Positions 9,313 through 19,297 of a DNA stretch of 64,000 nucleotides are shown here, piece after piece; the stretch's first letter is position 1; each line of letters opens with the position of its first letter. Source of the stretch: Oculatella sp. LEGE 06141 (GTDB lineage Bacteria > Cyanobacteriota > Cyanobacteriia > Elainellales > Elainellaceae); assembly GCF_015207605.1 (NCBI RefSeq), contig NZ_JADEWO010000004.1, positions 62,001 through 126,000 of the forward strand, written 5' to 3'. Under the pieces are notes generated by a model, which had not been told where the DNA came from, made no database searches, and worked only from the letters and a program-made list of their open reading frames with translations. The position numbers and the translations under genes were made by a program.

Positions 9313-9397
9313 GACAAAAAGTCGCCTTGAGCGGCATTATCCAATAGATCACAACCGTTGTCGTTTCTCTCAACTTCTCTACAGGAGGAAATCCGAA

Positions 9398-9751
9398 ATG
9401 TCTCACTTTAGCACTCTGCGTACCAAGATCACCGATGCTGAAATTCTAAAGTCTTCTCTTCGTGATCTCGGTATCAACGTTAAGTCCGAAGCTGATGTTC
9501 GCGGTTACAACGGCCAGCGTGTTCGCGCCGACCTGGTAGCTGTTCTCGAAGGTGAGTATGATCTCGGTTGGTCTCGCAATGCTGATGGTTCCTTTGACCT
9601 GATTGCTGACCTCTGGGGTGTTGCTAAGAAGCACAACCAAACCGAATTAATCAACTCCATTAACCAAAAGTACGCTGTTAACAAGACTCTGGCAGAAGTT
9701 AAGCGCCCTGGCCTACAGAACGCTAACGTTAAGCTGGTTCTTCAAAAGTAG
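9398..9751 (+). CDS. ycf35: Ycf35 / DUF1257 protein
   Basis: 117 residues, MSHFSTLRTKITDAEILKSS, the invariant opening of DUF1257 (Ycf35). The frame extends upstream to 9203, but the ATG at 9398 has an excellent AGGAGG site 9 nt away and matches the family length. The function is unknown; it is conserved in cyanobacteria and in some algal plastids. Codon use is strongly biased toward GTT, AAC, TCC, CGT and GCT, unlike most neighbours and typical of very highly expressed genes. A rho-independent terminator follows within 30 bp. Confidence 0.93.
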   Translation: MSHFSTLRTKITDAEILKSSLRDLGINVKSEADVRGYNGQRVRADLVAVLEGEYDLGWSRNADGSFDLIADLWGVAKKHNQTELINSINQKYAVNKTLAEVKRPGLQNANVKLVLQK

Positions 9752-9776
9752 TTTCCTTGAGCGTTCCCAAATTAAT

Positions 9777-9812
9777 GGGCTAATCCGAACAAAACGGGTT
9801 AGCCCGTTTTTT
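9777..9812 (+). terminator. Rho-independent terminator of ycf35
   Basis: A 10-bp stem GGGCTAATCC/GGGTTAGCCC (one G-T pair) with a 9-nt A-rich loop is followed by GTTTTTTAG. It lies 26 bp after the ycf35 stop. Confidence 0.9.
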
Positions 9813-9952
9813 AGTTTCAACTTTTGTTTGCAAGAATAGGGAGTGATATCCGTGTATTACCGTTGAGTTCAGAATGGAGCTAGAAGCAGTGGGTTCTACG
9901 TTCATTCTGTTTGTCCTTACTCGGTGTTCTGTTCCCTATGCTTTAAACCCTC

Positions 9953-10852
9953 ATGACCCATTTATCGACTGATCAACTGCTCAAGATTCAGTGGCTCCTA
10001 CATGATTGTGGTAATCAAGTTCATCAAATGACCAATGAGCAGTTGCAGGTGTTTGAGAAGGGGCGAGATGATTATGTCACAAATGTCGATCGCGCCTTGG
10101 ATCGACGCCTCACCTCCACCTTTTCGACACTGTTTCCTCAAGATGGAGTCATCACTGAAGAAAACGTTCAGTCCAGACAAGAGTTTTTTTCCAACTATCA
10201 ACGACTCTGGCTCATAGATCCTCTGGATGGAACCGATGCCTTTATTCAGGGCGGTTCGCACTATGCCATCATGGTAGGCTTGCTAGAAGCGAACCAACCT
10301 GTTGCCGGATGGATTTATGCTCCTGCCCTCAGCCAGGGGTATTATGGCAGCGCCGAACGGGGACTGTTTCAGTCGGTGGAACCTCCGTTTGGTTCAGTGA
10401 ACCCACCGCGATCGTCGCAGCCTTTAGCCGTAAAAGAACCTGAACCGCCGTCTCTTCAGTTCTGCCCTATTTTAATTGGTTACAAGGATCGACAGCGCTA
10501 TGGTGAGCTGATCGCCGATCTGATTCCAGGAGTGCAGTTTAGCAATATCGGTAGCTTTGGCTTGAAAGTGATGCAGGTGGTAACAGGTCGTGCGGGTCTG
10601 TATGTGTACCTGAACCGTCGAGTGAAGCTGTGGGATACCGTTGGGCCTGTGGCGTTGGCCAAAGCGGCAGGGCTAGTGTGTTGCGATTTAGACGGTGAAC
10701 CGTTACGATTTACGCTTGATGTTCTTAACCCTGAAACATTGGCACACTCTCAGCCAATTGTGATCGGTTGGCCTCGTTATGTTGAGCTGTTGCGATCGCG
10801 CCTGCAATGGGCTGTTGCACTAAAAGACGGGATGCGATCGCAACTGAAATAA
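9953..10852 (+). CDS. Inositol-monophosphatase-family phosphatase (CysQ-like)
   Basis: 299 residues. The two metal-binding motifs of the FIG/IMPase superfamily are present: EEN at 69-71 and WLIDPLDGTDAFIQG with Asp89 and Asp92. The third motif is LWDTVGPVALAKAAG near residue 223. The family includes inositol monophosphatase, fructose-1,6-bisphosphatase and 3'(2'),5'-bisphosphate nucleotidase (CysQ). The VTNVDRALD and GSHYAIMVGLL segments fit the CysQ or IMPase branch, but I cannot choose between substrates. A 40-nt imperfect hairpin lies just upstream (9871-9908). Confidence 0.88.
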   Translation: MTHLSTDQLLKIQWLLHDCGNQVHQMTNEQLQVFEKGRDDYVTNVDRALDRRLTSTFSTLFPQDGVITEENVQSRQEFFSNYQRLWLIDPLDGTDAFIQGGSHYAIMVGLLEANQPVAGWIYAPALSQGYYGSAERGLFQSVEPPFGSVNPPRSSQPLAVKEPEPPSLQFCPILIGYKDRQRYGELIADLIPGVQFSNIGSFGLKVMQVVTGRAGLYVYLNRRVKLWDTVGPVALAKAAGLVCCDLDGEPLRFTLDVLNPETLAHSQPIVIGWPRYVELLRSRLQWAVALKDGMRSQLK

Positions 10853-11164
10853 GTCACTGGCTAGTGGAAACAGGCCGCAGGTGCACGTTTAAAGTATGCA
10901 ATTGGGTTGATGAGATCGGGGATAACCTTGATAGAGAATCAGTGGGCGCTCAAAAAATCACGCTTGGGTTTTAGACCTTATACAGTGAAGAGTTATGTTT
11001 GAAGTTGGTGCCTTGATTCTTTGGTTAACCTTGCTTACTCTGCTTCCTTCACCTCCGGAGCGTTAAGGACTCCAACAACTGCATAAGAACTGCCCTGCTA
11101 ACGATCTGGCTGCCAACCTGAATCTTCGTCCTATCAATAACAGGTTTGGCGATCGAGGATAAAC
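10853..11164. other. Gene-free interval between convergent genes
   Basis: About 310 bp between the phosphatase and pentapeptide genes, which converge here. No reading frame, strong hairpin or repeat was recognised. Confidence 0.4.
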
Positions 11165-12004
11165 TCAGGCGTAGGTTACGCCGTTGGGCAAGATGGCTCC
11201 CGTCAGCTTGGCGTTGTGTAGGTTGGCCTGGTTGAGGCTGGCGTTGATCAAAACTGCTTCAGTGAGGTTGGCTTCACTCAAATTTGCCCAGCTAAACTTT
11301 GCTTTGTACAGGTTGGCTTTGTGCAAATTCACCCCTCGAAGTGATGTCCAGCAGAAGTTAGCGCTTCTGCCGCTAATGCGGCTAAGAACAGCATTCGTTA
11401 AGATAGCTCCAGTTAATTTGGCACGGCTGATGTCGGCCTCTCGTAAATCTGCTTCTTCCAGGTTGGTGCCGTGCAAAATCGCGTTCGTTAAATTGGCACT
11501 TTCTAGAATCGCTGCACTTAAGATTGCATTCGTTAAGTTGGCACTTTCCAGAATGGCTTTAGTTAGATCGGCCTCAATTAACTTGGCTCGAATCAAACTG
11601 GCCTCACCTAAATTGGCTTCAGACAAATTGGCTCGAATTAAACTGGCCTCACCTAGATTGGCTTCTAGCAAGATGGCGTGGCTCAGGTTGGCATGGGTGA
11701 GTTTGGCTCCCCTTAACCCGGCTTCACTTAAATCTGCTTTGCAAAGCTTTGCTTCACTTAAGTCTGCTCCAATCAGATTGGTTTCAATGAGAGTGGCCTG
11801 ACTCAGATCGGCAGAGGCCAGTGTCGTTTCGCGCAAATTAGCAGAGCTTAAATCTATACCATGTAAGTTTGCTCCACGAAGATTAGCTCCCCGTAAATTG
11901 ATTTGGCAAAGCGTTTTTCCAGCTAAATTGACACCTACCAAATTAGCTTCTCGAAAATCCCGCTCGCCTGCTGCGTATTTGCTGAGCAGTTCTTCAACTT
12001 GCAT
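11165..12004 (-). CDS. Pentapeptide-repeat protein (long)
   Basis: 279 residues from ATG 12004; a TTG at 12034 would add 10 residues, but the ATG matches the N-terminus of the second pentapeptide protein at 14817. After an N-terminal helix (MQVEELLSKYAAGERDFREA) nearly the whole protein is A(D/N)LxX repeats (AKLCKADLSEAGLRGAKLTH, ANLSEANLGEASLIRAKLIE), about 45 in all. These fold into a right-handed quadrilateral beta-helix. There is no transmembrane segment or effector domain. Pentapeptide proteins are abundant in cyanobacteria and mostly of unknown role. The repeats make antisense frames look open. Confidence 0.9.
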   Translation of the reverse strand: MQVEELLSKYAAGERDFREANLVGVNLAGKTLCQINLRGANLRGANLHGIDLSSANLRETTLASADLSQATLIETNLIGADLSEAKLCKADLSEAGLRGAKLTHANLSHAILLEANLGEASLIRANLSEANLGEASLIRAKLIEADLTKAILESANLTNAILSAAILESANLTNAILHGTNLEEADLREADISRAKLTGAILTNAVLSRISGRSANFCWTSLRGVNLHKANLYKAKFSWANLSEANLTEAVLINASLNQANLHNAKLTGAILPNGVTYA

Positions 12005-12420
12005 GGTGACGGCACTCTTGAATGGTTGATTCAATTCTGTCTGATTTAGGTTGCCCGAATCGGGTTGTGAATACCCATTGTTGGCTTTTATTACGTCTTA
12101 CGGCTCGGTGACGGTGTGGTACCGTTAGCCAGCGTTGCAGGACAAAATGGAATGGCGATCGCCGCGTGCCCCTATCAACATGAAGTGAGGGCGTAGGCGC
12201 ACAACGGCATAATCATTCATGCGGTTTGAGAAAATGATTGAGTAGCGTTTTGGAATTAGCGGTAGGTTGTTGGTAAAGGCAGAAAGGTGCAGTCGAGGTT
12301 GTCTGTAGAAGTAGCAAACCTTCTGCGTTAGCTCCCTCCATTTCCCAACCCCGGGCTTTGGCACTGCTCATCCTGCTCTCTTGCTGCAACAGCTCACTAT
12401 ATTGACTAGGGACGGTTTAG
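12005..12420. other. Divergent promoter region between pentapeptide gene and ilvD
   Basis: About 415 bp between two divergent genes. A small hairpin lies near 12102-12130 (GGCT and ACGGT arms around GTGGT). A minus frame of 79 codons at 12125-12364 is present but has no family resemblance or good ribosome-binding site, so it is not annotated. Confidence 0.4.
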
Positions 12421-14103
12421 ATGCCTGAAAATCTTAGAAGCCAGATTGTGACCCAGGGTGTACAGCGGACTCCCAACCGTGCCATGTTACGAGCCGTTGG
12501 GTTTGCTGACGGAGATTTTACTAAACCCATCGTGGGGATTGCTAATGGATTTAGCACCATTACCCCCTGTAATTTTGGTCTAAACGACCTGGCCAAACGA
12601 GCTGAAGGCGGTATTCGTGTTGCCGGGGCAATGCCACAACTGTTTGGCACGATTACAATCAGCGATGGAATTTCAATGGGTACAGAAGGGATGAAGTACT
12701 CGTTGGTGTCGCGTGAGGTGATCGCTGATTCGATTGAGACGGTCTGTAATGGTCAAAGCATGGATGGCGTGTTGGCGATCGGTGGCTGTGATAAGAATAT
12801 GCCGGGAGCGATGCTGGCGATCGCTCGTATGAATATTCCAGCCGTGTTTGTCTACGGTGGCACGATCAAGCCCGGTCATCACAATGGACAAGATTTGACG
12901 GTAGTTAGCGCTTTTGAAGCGGTTGGGCAACACAGTGCGGGCAAAATCGATGCAGCGGAACTGTTAGAAGTCGAGCGCAAATCTTGTCCAGGAGCGGGTT
13001 CCTGTGGCGGCATGTATACAGCAAACACTATGTCGTCTGCATTTGAAGCGATGGGCATGAGCCTGATGTATTCGTCCACAATGGCCGCAGAAGACGCAGA
13101 AAAGGCAGACAGCGCTGAAACATCGGCGCAGGTGTTGGTTGCTGCCATTCGTAGACAAATTTTGCCCCGGCAAATTTTGACGCGCAAGGCTTTTGAAAAT
13201 GCCATTTCGGTGATTATGGCGGTCGGTGGGTCTACCAATGCGGTACTGCATCTGTTGGCGATCGCCCATGCTGTTGGGGTTGATCTGACACTTGATGATT
13301 TTGAAATCATTCGCGATCGGGTGCCTGTCTTGTGTGACCTGAAACCATCAGGACGATACGTCGCTACGGATTTGCACCGAGCTGGTGGCATTCCGCAAGT
13401 GATGAAAATGCTGCTATCTCGTGGTTTGCTGCATGGAGATGCGTTGACCATAACCGGGCAAACCATTGCCGAACTGCTAGAAGGTGTTTCAGAGTTCCCT
13501 CGCGCCGATCAAGACGTGATTCGCCCCTGGGACAATCCACTCTATCCCCAGGGACATCTCGGCGTTTTGCGAGGCAACCTGGCGACCGAAGGCTCTGTGG
13601 CAAAGCTCACCGGAATCAAGCATCGCAAAATTACTGGGCCAGCGCGAGTCTTTGAATCTGAAGAAGCTTGCCTTGCGGCTATCCTGGCCAAAAAAATTCA
13701 AGCAGGCGATGTGATTGTTATCCGCTATGAGGGGCCTAAAGGTGGGCCGGGAATGCGCGAAATGCTGGCTCCCACTTCAGCCATTATTGGGGCGGGTTTG
13801 GGTGATTCCGTTGGGTTAATTACGGATGGACGATTTTCTGGTGGCACCTATGGCATGGTAGTGGGTCATGTTGCTCCGGAGGCGGCAGTGGGGGGGAATA
13901 TTGCTCTTGTTCAAGAAGGAGACAGCATTACTATTGATGCCGACCAGCGGTTGCTGCAACTGTTGGTCGCGGATGAAGAACTGGCTCAGCGTCGTGCTCA
14001 ATGGCACCCCCCTAAACCTCGATACACCAAAGGGGTGTTAGCAAAATATGCCAAATTGGTTTCATCCAGCAGTGTTGGTGCTGTCACTGATTTGAACCTG
14101 TAG
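12421..14103 (+). CDS. ilvD: Dihydroxy-acid dehydratase
   Basis: 560 residues, full length. The enzyme dehydrates 2,3-dihydroxy-isovalerate and 2,3-dihydroxy-3-methylvalerate to the 2-keto acids in valine, isoleucine and leucine biosynthesis. The Fe-S cysteines are visible: Cys50 ([10 protein letters not shown]), Cys123 ([10 protein letters not shown]) and Cys195 ([16 protein letters not shown]). [18 protein letters not shown] and the C-terminal [16 protein letters not shown] are also present. Three cysteines in these positions fit the [2Fe-2S] type. The neighbours are two pentapeptide-repeat genes on the other strand; no other ilv gene is nearby. Confidence 0.96.
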   Translation: MPENLRSQIVTQGVQRTPNRAMLRAVGFADGDFTKPIVGIANGFSTITPCNFGLNDLAKRAEGGIRVAGAMPQLFGTITISDGISMGTEGMKYSLVSREVIADSIETVCNGQSMDGVLAIGGCDKNMPGAMLAIARMNIPAVFVYGGTIKPGHHNGQDLTVVSAFEAVGQHSAGKIDAAELLEVERKSCPGAGSCGGMYTANTMSSAFEAMGMSLMYSSTMAAEDAEKADSAETSAQVLVAAIRRQILPRQILTRKAFENAISVIMAVGGSTNAVLHLLAIAHAVGVDLTLDDFEIIRDRVPVLCDLKPSGRYVATDLHRAGGIPQVMKMLLSRGLLHGDALTITGQTIAELLEGVSEFPRADQDVIRPWDNPLYPQGHLGVLRGNLATEGSVAKLTGIKHRKITGPARVFESEEACLAAILAKKIQAGDVIVIRYEGPKGGPGMREMLAPTSAIIGAGLGDSVGLITDGRFSGGTYGMVVGHVAPEAAVGGNIALVQEGDSITIDADQRLLQLLVADEELAQRRAQWHPPKPRYTKGVLAKYAKLVSSSSVGAVTDLNL

Positions 14104-14283
14104 GCTTCCGCTTTTGGCCGCTATTCGTCTGTCTTTATCACTGGGGCGATCGGGGGGCGATCGAGTCGATTGGAATGGCGCGATCGTTCCCTTTCACCTC
14201 AGGCATAGCGATGGATGCTCTGTTTGAACGCTACAAGGTGTAACCATTGTGCTGAATAACCTTGACCAAGGTATTGGCGATCG

Positions 14284-14817
14284 CTAATCGCTGCCGTGGT
14301 GCCCACTGGGAAAAATTGTAGTGATATCTGTCTCCGCATGATCGAGGTCGGCCAGGAGCGCACGGAACAACGTGCAGCCAAATAACTTGGTTTTAATAAG
14401 CTGTGCTTGCGCTAATTGAGCGTTGCTTAAGTTGGCATGGCTCAAATCGGCAAAGTTAAGGTTAGCATAACGAAAATCGGCACTGCGACAGTTGGCATAG
14501 GTCAAATGAGTGCCAACCAACTTGCAGTAGTATAAATCCGAGCGAGACAGACTAGCGTGCTGTAAATCGGCATTTGACAGGTTGGCAAACTGAAGATTGG
14601 CATTATTCAAGTCAGCCTCCTGAAGCTGAGCATCTTGCAGATTAGCTTCGCTCAAATTGGCATAGGGCAAGTAGGCCTGGTTGAGGTTGCTGCCTTGAAG
14701 ATTGATTCCTTTGAGATTGCACTCAAACAAATCTGCTTGGCTCAAATCCACGTTGCTGAAGTCACGCCGACCCTGCGCGTATTCAGCCAATAACGTTTCA
14801 ACACTGATCCTGTGCAT
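14284..14817 (-). CDS. Pentapeptide-repeat protein (short)
   Basis: 177 residues. The N-terminus MHRISVETLLAEYAQGRRDF parallels that of the longer protein (VEELLSKYAAGERDF), followed by about 25 pentapeptide repeats (ANLSEANLQDAQLQEADLNN). It ends with a short non-repeat tail (LLADLDHAETDITTIFPSG). It is probably a paralogue of the 12004 gene, as both are on the minus strand either side of ilvD. No function is known. Confidence 0.88.
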   Translation of the reverse strand: MHRISVETLLAEYAQGRRDFSNVDLSQADLFECNLKGINLQGSNLNQAYLPYANLSEANLQDAQLQEADLNNANLQFANLSNADLQHASLSRSDLYYCKLVGTHLTYANCRSADFRYANLNFADLSHANLSNAQLAQAQLIKTKLFGCTLFRALLADLDHAETDITTIFPSGHHGSD

Positions 14818-14955
14818 ATCTAGCGCGTTTCGTGCCGCTGAACGTTGCTATTCCCTGCTAAGAGTGCAAAATTCAGTGAGCATTTATACTTAAACTTCTA
14901 ATAAGTTTACAAACAGGTGATGCATAGGCTTTGCAGTTTAACCTTCTCTTAGGAA

Positions 14956-16677
14956 TTAGAACGGAGCAACGTTAGACTCAAGTGTGCTGGATGCAACGGT
15001 AGTGGGATACCTGGCCGCACCACCCGCCACCCCACGATCAGGATGTAGAGTGTCGGCTTCTAATCCTATATCCTTCAAGATGCTGAGAACTGCCGCCTCC
15101 GCCGTTTCACACGCGCCGTTGATATACCCCTGTGATGCAGTGGAACAGTGTTCTCCGGCAAACCAGAGATTTCCCACTCTTTCTGCCTCTGCCCCAGCGA
15201 GTTGTGTCCATTGGCCTGGGCGATAGCACGAGTAAGACCCTTTGGCGTGGGGATTGGCTGCCCAAAATGCCCGGAGCGATCGCCCCCGTTGCACCTGACC
15301 AATACCGGGTAGAAGCGGTTCCAGGCTGAGCGCCAGAGCCTGGGCATGGCGTTCCGGATCACCCACTCCCAAGGCTAACCCTTCAGTTCCACCTCGCAAG
15401 TTGGTTAACCAGCCGCCGTGCCCAGTTTGGTAACGAGCGCTCTCCCAGGTATTTTGAAAATCCCGATCGGTATAAATACTGGCGGTAGAGCCATAGCGCG
15501 ATCGCCAAATTCGCTCCTGGTAAGGCATCACCAGTTTTGTGCTGTTGCCATAGCCCAAGGTATTAATGACCGTGCGCTTAATCGGCGGTAAGTCTACTGC
15601 AAACTCGACCTGCCGCAACACACCAAACGGCACGGTCAACAGAATGCGGTCATAACTGCGTTCAATACTGGTGGAGTCTGCTTGCAAACTGACGCGATAG
15701 TTGCCGCCCGGGGAAAAGCGAATCGACTCTAAGACGGTGCTGGTTTCGATCGCGCCCTCCAGGTGCGCGGCTAATCGGCGGGGAATTTGCTCATTTCCCC
15801 CAACTACGTGGTAGCGCTCATCGCTAATCCCATAGGTACTCCACTCGCCCGTTTCGGTACCAATTAAGAACAGCAAATTCAAGCAGGATTGCTCTTCCGC
15901 ATCCAGGCCATACTCGGTGACATAGGCCACTCGCACCAGCGATTCAATGATTGGATCAACCGGAGTTTGGGCTAAATACTCCGCTAAGGAAAGGCGATCG
16001 AGGGCGATCGCATGGGGATTGTGATTGTGATAACTCAGGGACTGCTCACCGTCACGTAGCTGCTGCAAATCTGCCGCAATGCGCTTAGCTAATGGGGCAA
16101 AGGCTGCAATGACCTGCGTATGGCTGATGGTGTTGCCTTGAAAATAGAGAGTCTCTGGGATTAACCCTGCATCTGCCACTTTAAGGTCGGCGACGCTTAG
16201 CCCTAATTCTGCGGCTAACGATAGAACCGCCGTATGCCGAGTATCAATAAACTCGCCGCCAAGTTCTACGGTTCCAGGGGCATTGGGCACGTCAGTCAGG
16301 CTCAGCACTCGCCCCCCGATCCGCTGGCTGGCTTCAACCAGATCGACAGGGACACCTGCTTGTCGTAAACGATAGGCGGCTGTTAACCCTGCAACTCCAG
16401 CCCCAACTACCAGAACGGTAGAGTCGGTAGCCTGTCGTATGTTGCTTTGGGAGAAGGGCGTTTGGGCTAGACGATGGTGGGTAACGCTCGGGCGATCGCC
16501 CATTTCCCTCCTCAGTCCCAACCCACCCATCAGGGCAAACCCGCTCAATAACTGCCGACGTGAAACAGGTTCGCTCAGCAAACCGTAGACCTCGGCTGAG
16601 GGAATATCGGTTTTTACAGCAAGGGTAGAAATGGCACACGCTCGACGCAACAGGTCGAATAACACCGTTCTCGACAT
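14956..16677 (-). CDS. Flavin monoamine oxidase family protein with Tat-like signal
   Basis: 573 residues. Near the N-terminus, SRRQLLSGFALMGGLGL (residues 39-55) is a twin-arginine-like signal, preceded by 38 unexplained residues. The dinucleotide-binding motif VVGAGVAGLTAAYRLRQAGV (about residue 91) is followed by RIGGRVLSL. The C-terminal FAD motif is NLWFAGEHCSTASQGYINGA. This is the layout of the MAO/polyamine oxidase/L-amino-acid oxidase family, which oxidises amines to aldehydes, with release of H2O2. Polyamines are plausible substrates given the pot operon 2.6 kb away, but this is inference. Confidence 0.88.
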   Translation of the reverse strand: MSRTVLFDLLRRACAISTLAVKTDIPSAEVYGLLSEPVSRRQLLSGFALMGGLGLRREMGDRPSVTHHRLAQTPFSQSNIRQATDSTVLVVGAGVAGLTAAYRLRQAGVPVDLVEASQRIGGRVLSLTDVPNAPGTVELGGEFIDTRHTAVLSLAAELGLSVADLKVADAGLIPETLYFQGNTISHTQVIAAFAPLAKRIAADLQQLRDGEQSLSYHNHNPHAIALDRLSLAEYLAQTPVDPIIESLVRVAYVTEYGLDAEEQSCLNLLFLIGTETGEWSTYGISDERYHVVGGNEQIPRRLAAHLEGAIETSTVLESIRFSPGGNYRVSLQADSTSIERSYDRILLTVPFGVLRQVEFAVDLPPIKRTVINTLGYGNSTKLVMPYQERIWRSRYGSTASIYTDRDFQNTWESARYQTGHGGWLTNLRGGTEGLALGVGDPERHAQALALSLEPLLPGIGQVQRGRSLRAFWAANPHAKGSYSCYRPGQWTQLAGAEAERVGNLWFAGEHCSTASQGYINGACETAEAAVLSILKDIGLEADTLHPDRGVAGGAARYPTTVASSTLESNVAPF

Positions 16678-16875
16678 ACATGAAAGAGTGAAGTTGAAAG
16701 GGAACGTATCCCCAGAGAGATTCCCAATGGTGAAAGATGCAACCGATTGAGACGACGCAATAGGGGCTTTATCCTAGCCCAACCATCGCCACCTGCTGCA
16801 AAATCTTCCACATCCCTACAGGTGCGATAAGACTGCTCGGCCATTTATCCTCTAACTGCCATTTATTCAGTTCAT

Positions 16876-18702
16876 TCAGTCTGTAACGACCGATTCCTGA
16901 ACCGCCTGCTGGGTCGGTTGAGTGCCATTGAAGTATGCGTCTAGCACCTGACGCACCATCGGTGCCGCAACTGACCCCCCACCCCCACCTGAGTTTTCGC
17001 CAAAGGCAACCACTACAATTTCAGGCGTATCGGCTGGAGCATAAGCTCCAAACCAGGTATGCGACTCACGAGGCGGGTCTTCTGCCGTACCGCTCTTGCC
17101 CGCAATAGGCGGCAGATTTGGCACGTTTAGAGCCGTTCCGGTTCCAGTTGTAATTACCTGCCGTAACCCCTGCTGTAATATGCGAAGGGTGGAGGGGCTG
17201 ATGCCAATTGATTGCCGCCAACTTTCTGCTGGCTCATTATCTCGCAACAGATGAGGCTTAACGCGATCGCCACCGTTGGCGGCTACGGCAAACATGATGG
17301 CGACTTGTAGCGGTGAGCTTTGTAAATAACCCTGACCAATGGACATATTAATGGTGTCGCCCTGGTACCACGGTTCACTGAGTTCCTTCAGCTTCCAGGC
17401 TTCGTCTGGAACAAGACCACTCGCTTCTTCTGTCGATAGCTCGATGCCAGTTTTTTGGCCAAAACCGTATTTGCGGGTCCACTGAATGAGCGGACTTTCT
17501 CCCATTCGCATGGCCGTTTGGTAGAAAAATGTGTCGCTGCTCCACGCCATGGCTCCGGTAAAGCTGAGAGGTCCAAATCCAGCACGGTTCCAGTCCCAAA
17601 ACTGAATTCCCCCTGCCGTAACGTAGGGATAGGTTGGTAACACAGTGCTGGGCGAAAAACGGCCAGATTCGATCGCGGCTGTTGTAGTGACAATTTTGAA
17701 GGTACTGGCGGGCGGATATCCTTGCAGCGCTCGGTTGACAAATGGAAACTCTAGCCCCTGAAGTTGTTGCCATTGGGCATCGGTGATGTAAGTTGAAAAC
17801 AAATTGGGATCAAAGGCAGGACGGCTTACCATTGCTAACACCGCTCCATTGCGCGGGTCGATCGCCACAATGGCTCCTTTACGACTGCCTAGCGCCTGCT
17901 CTGCCGCCCGTTGCACATCTAAGTCAATTGTGAGCTGCACATCGTTTCCGGCTCGGGCGGTCTTCTCGCCCAGAATGCGTAAGACTCTTCCCGCTCCATC
18001 CACTTCAACCTGCTGCCCACCCCATTCGCCCCGGAGCTGGCGTTCAAACGATGCTTCTACACCCATTTGCCCAACGACATCACCCAGCCGATACCCCTGG
18101 TCTTTGCGTCGTTCTAAATCTTCATCACTCATTTCGCCGGTGTAACCCAGGACATGTGCCCCTAAATCGCCGTAGGGATAATTTCGCACGGCTTCCGCTT
18201 CGACCTGGACTCCTTTGAGTTCATGGCTAAATTCAGCCAGGGCGGTCACCTGTGCTGGGCTAATTCCCCGGGCAATGCGAACCAGAAGTGGAGAGGTATA
18301 GCCAGCTTGCTCTAACCGACTGGAAATTTCCTCAGCCGGAATGTTAAGAAGCTCTGAAAGCTGCGGTAGCAGTTGCGCCCATTCGTGTGGTTGATTGGCG
18401 ATCGGCCACAGAAATACCGCATACGACAGACGGCTACCGGCCAAAATTCTGCCCTTGCGATCGAGAATTTTGCCACGTTCTGGCTGCCTCGGAATCAGCC
18501 GGATGCGGTTGTTATCTGCAAGCTGGCGGTTGCGATCGCCCTCAACGAGCTGTAGATATGCCAATCGACTGCCGATGCCACCCAACAAGGCGATCGTGAT
18601 CATCAGCATCACCACTAGCGACTGATACCGCCGTCCTACCGTACGAGCATTACCACGAGCGTTATGCGATTGAGCGATCGGGGAATGTTGAGTTAAAGCC
18701 AT
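16876..18702 (-). CDS. mrdA: Penicillin-binding protein 2 (peptidoglycan transpeptidase)
   Basis: 608 residues from ATG 18702 (a TTG at 18717 is the alternative). One N-terminal membrane anchor (LVVMLMITIALLGGIGSRLA) is followed by the dimerisation domain (RIRLIPRQPERGKILDRKGR). The transpeptidase domain then has the SxxK nucleophile in YPPASTFKIVT, WSSDTFFYQ as the second motif, and KSGTAE as the third. The enzyme cross-links peptidoglycan during side-wall elongation with RodA and MreB. Synthesis of the septal wall is done by PBP3, whose motifs are similar; the PBP2 assignment rests on overall pattern. Neighbours are not cell-wall genes. Confidence 0.93.
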   Translation of the reverse strand: MALTQHSPIAQSHNARGNARTVGRRYQSLVVMLMITIALLGGIGSRLAYLQLVEGDRNRQLADNNRIRLIPRQPERGKILDRKGRILAGSRLSYAVFLWPIANQPHEWAQLLPQLSELLNIPAEEISSRLEQAGYTSPLLVRIARGISPAQVTALAEFSHELKGVQVEAEAVRNYPYGDLGAHVLGYTGEMSDEDLERRKDQGYRLGDVVGQMGVEASFERQLRGEWGGQQVEVDGAGRVLRILGEKTARAGNDVQLTIDLDVQRAAEQALGSRKGAIVAIDPRNGAVLAMVSRPAFDPNLFSTYITDAQWQQLQGLEFPFVNRALQGYPPASTFKIVTTTAAIESGRFSPSTVLPTYPYVTAGGIQFWDWNRAGFGPLSFTGAMAWSSDTFFYQTAMRMGESPLIQWTRKYGFGQKTGIELSTEEASGLVPDEAWKLKELSEPWYQGDTINMSIGQGYLQSSPLQVAIMFAVAANGGDRVKPHLLRDNEPAESWRQSIGISPSTLRILQQGLRQVITTGTGTALNVPNLPPIAGKSGTAEDPPRESHTWFGAYAPADTPEIVVVAFGENSGGGGGSVAAPMVRQVLDAYFNGTQPTQQAVQESVVTD

Positions 18703-19297
18703 AGCTAAATCAGTCAACCCTCAACGGCTTGAACTGAAAAAATACCTCCTTAGTTTACCGTTACCATTGCCCGTTCAACAGCCAATCCCATCGTTGGCAT
18801 CATGGATTGGGGATCGCTCAGCAGTATCCGTTCATTATGCGTACGTTTATGCTTTAAAGCCAAGCTATACATAAAGCCATCTATGCGCTCAAGCCGCATA
18901 GCATCATAATAGTGTTCAGCGGCTAGCTCATTGGCGAATCGGGCTGGCCAACTCTAACCTCTCGACGGACGATCACTCTAAAGCAATTTGGTAATCTTAA
19001 TCTCATTCAATTCGTCAAAAATTGAGTCGTGGCATCATGCTATAACCACAATCCTGCCACTGGTGAGTGGTTCAGGGTGCCTGGGGAGTGTAAGGACCGT
19101 TCAAGGACAACGAACGCCTCTTGTCCTGCGATCGCCAAAGTGTCACTATTTCGAGTCTATTTGAAGTCTGTGAACTGTTTGAATCGTTCGATGTTTCTGA
19201 CCAAAATTAATGTGTATCGTACTTAACGATTGATTTTTAGTAACTGCCCAAAGATAAGCTAAGTCGAGCCTTTGTTGGAACTCTAAAGAACTGCGCT
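18703..19297. other. Divergent intergenic region between mrdA and potA
   Basis: About 600 bp. A weak 7-bp hairpin lies at 18881-18901 (CTATGCG/CGCATAG). A 65-codon plus frame at 19029-19226 has no recognisable features and is not annotated. Promoters for both flanking genes must lie here, but no clear -35/-10 pair was picked out. Confidence 0.4.

Noticed and set aside
11184-11801. Plus-strand frame of 205 codons opposite the pentapeptide gene
   Set aside because: It is the antisense of the pentapeptide repeats, which keep such frames open. It is a monotonous Leu/Ala/Lys sequence.
12125-12364. 79-codon minus frame upstream of ilvD
   Set aside because: Weak start and no recognisable features in a region that should hold promoters.
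19029-19226. 65-codon plus frame upstream of potA
   Set aside because: Low-complexity, Cys/Asn/Ser-rich and without a ribosome-binding site; more likely leader sequence.
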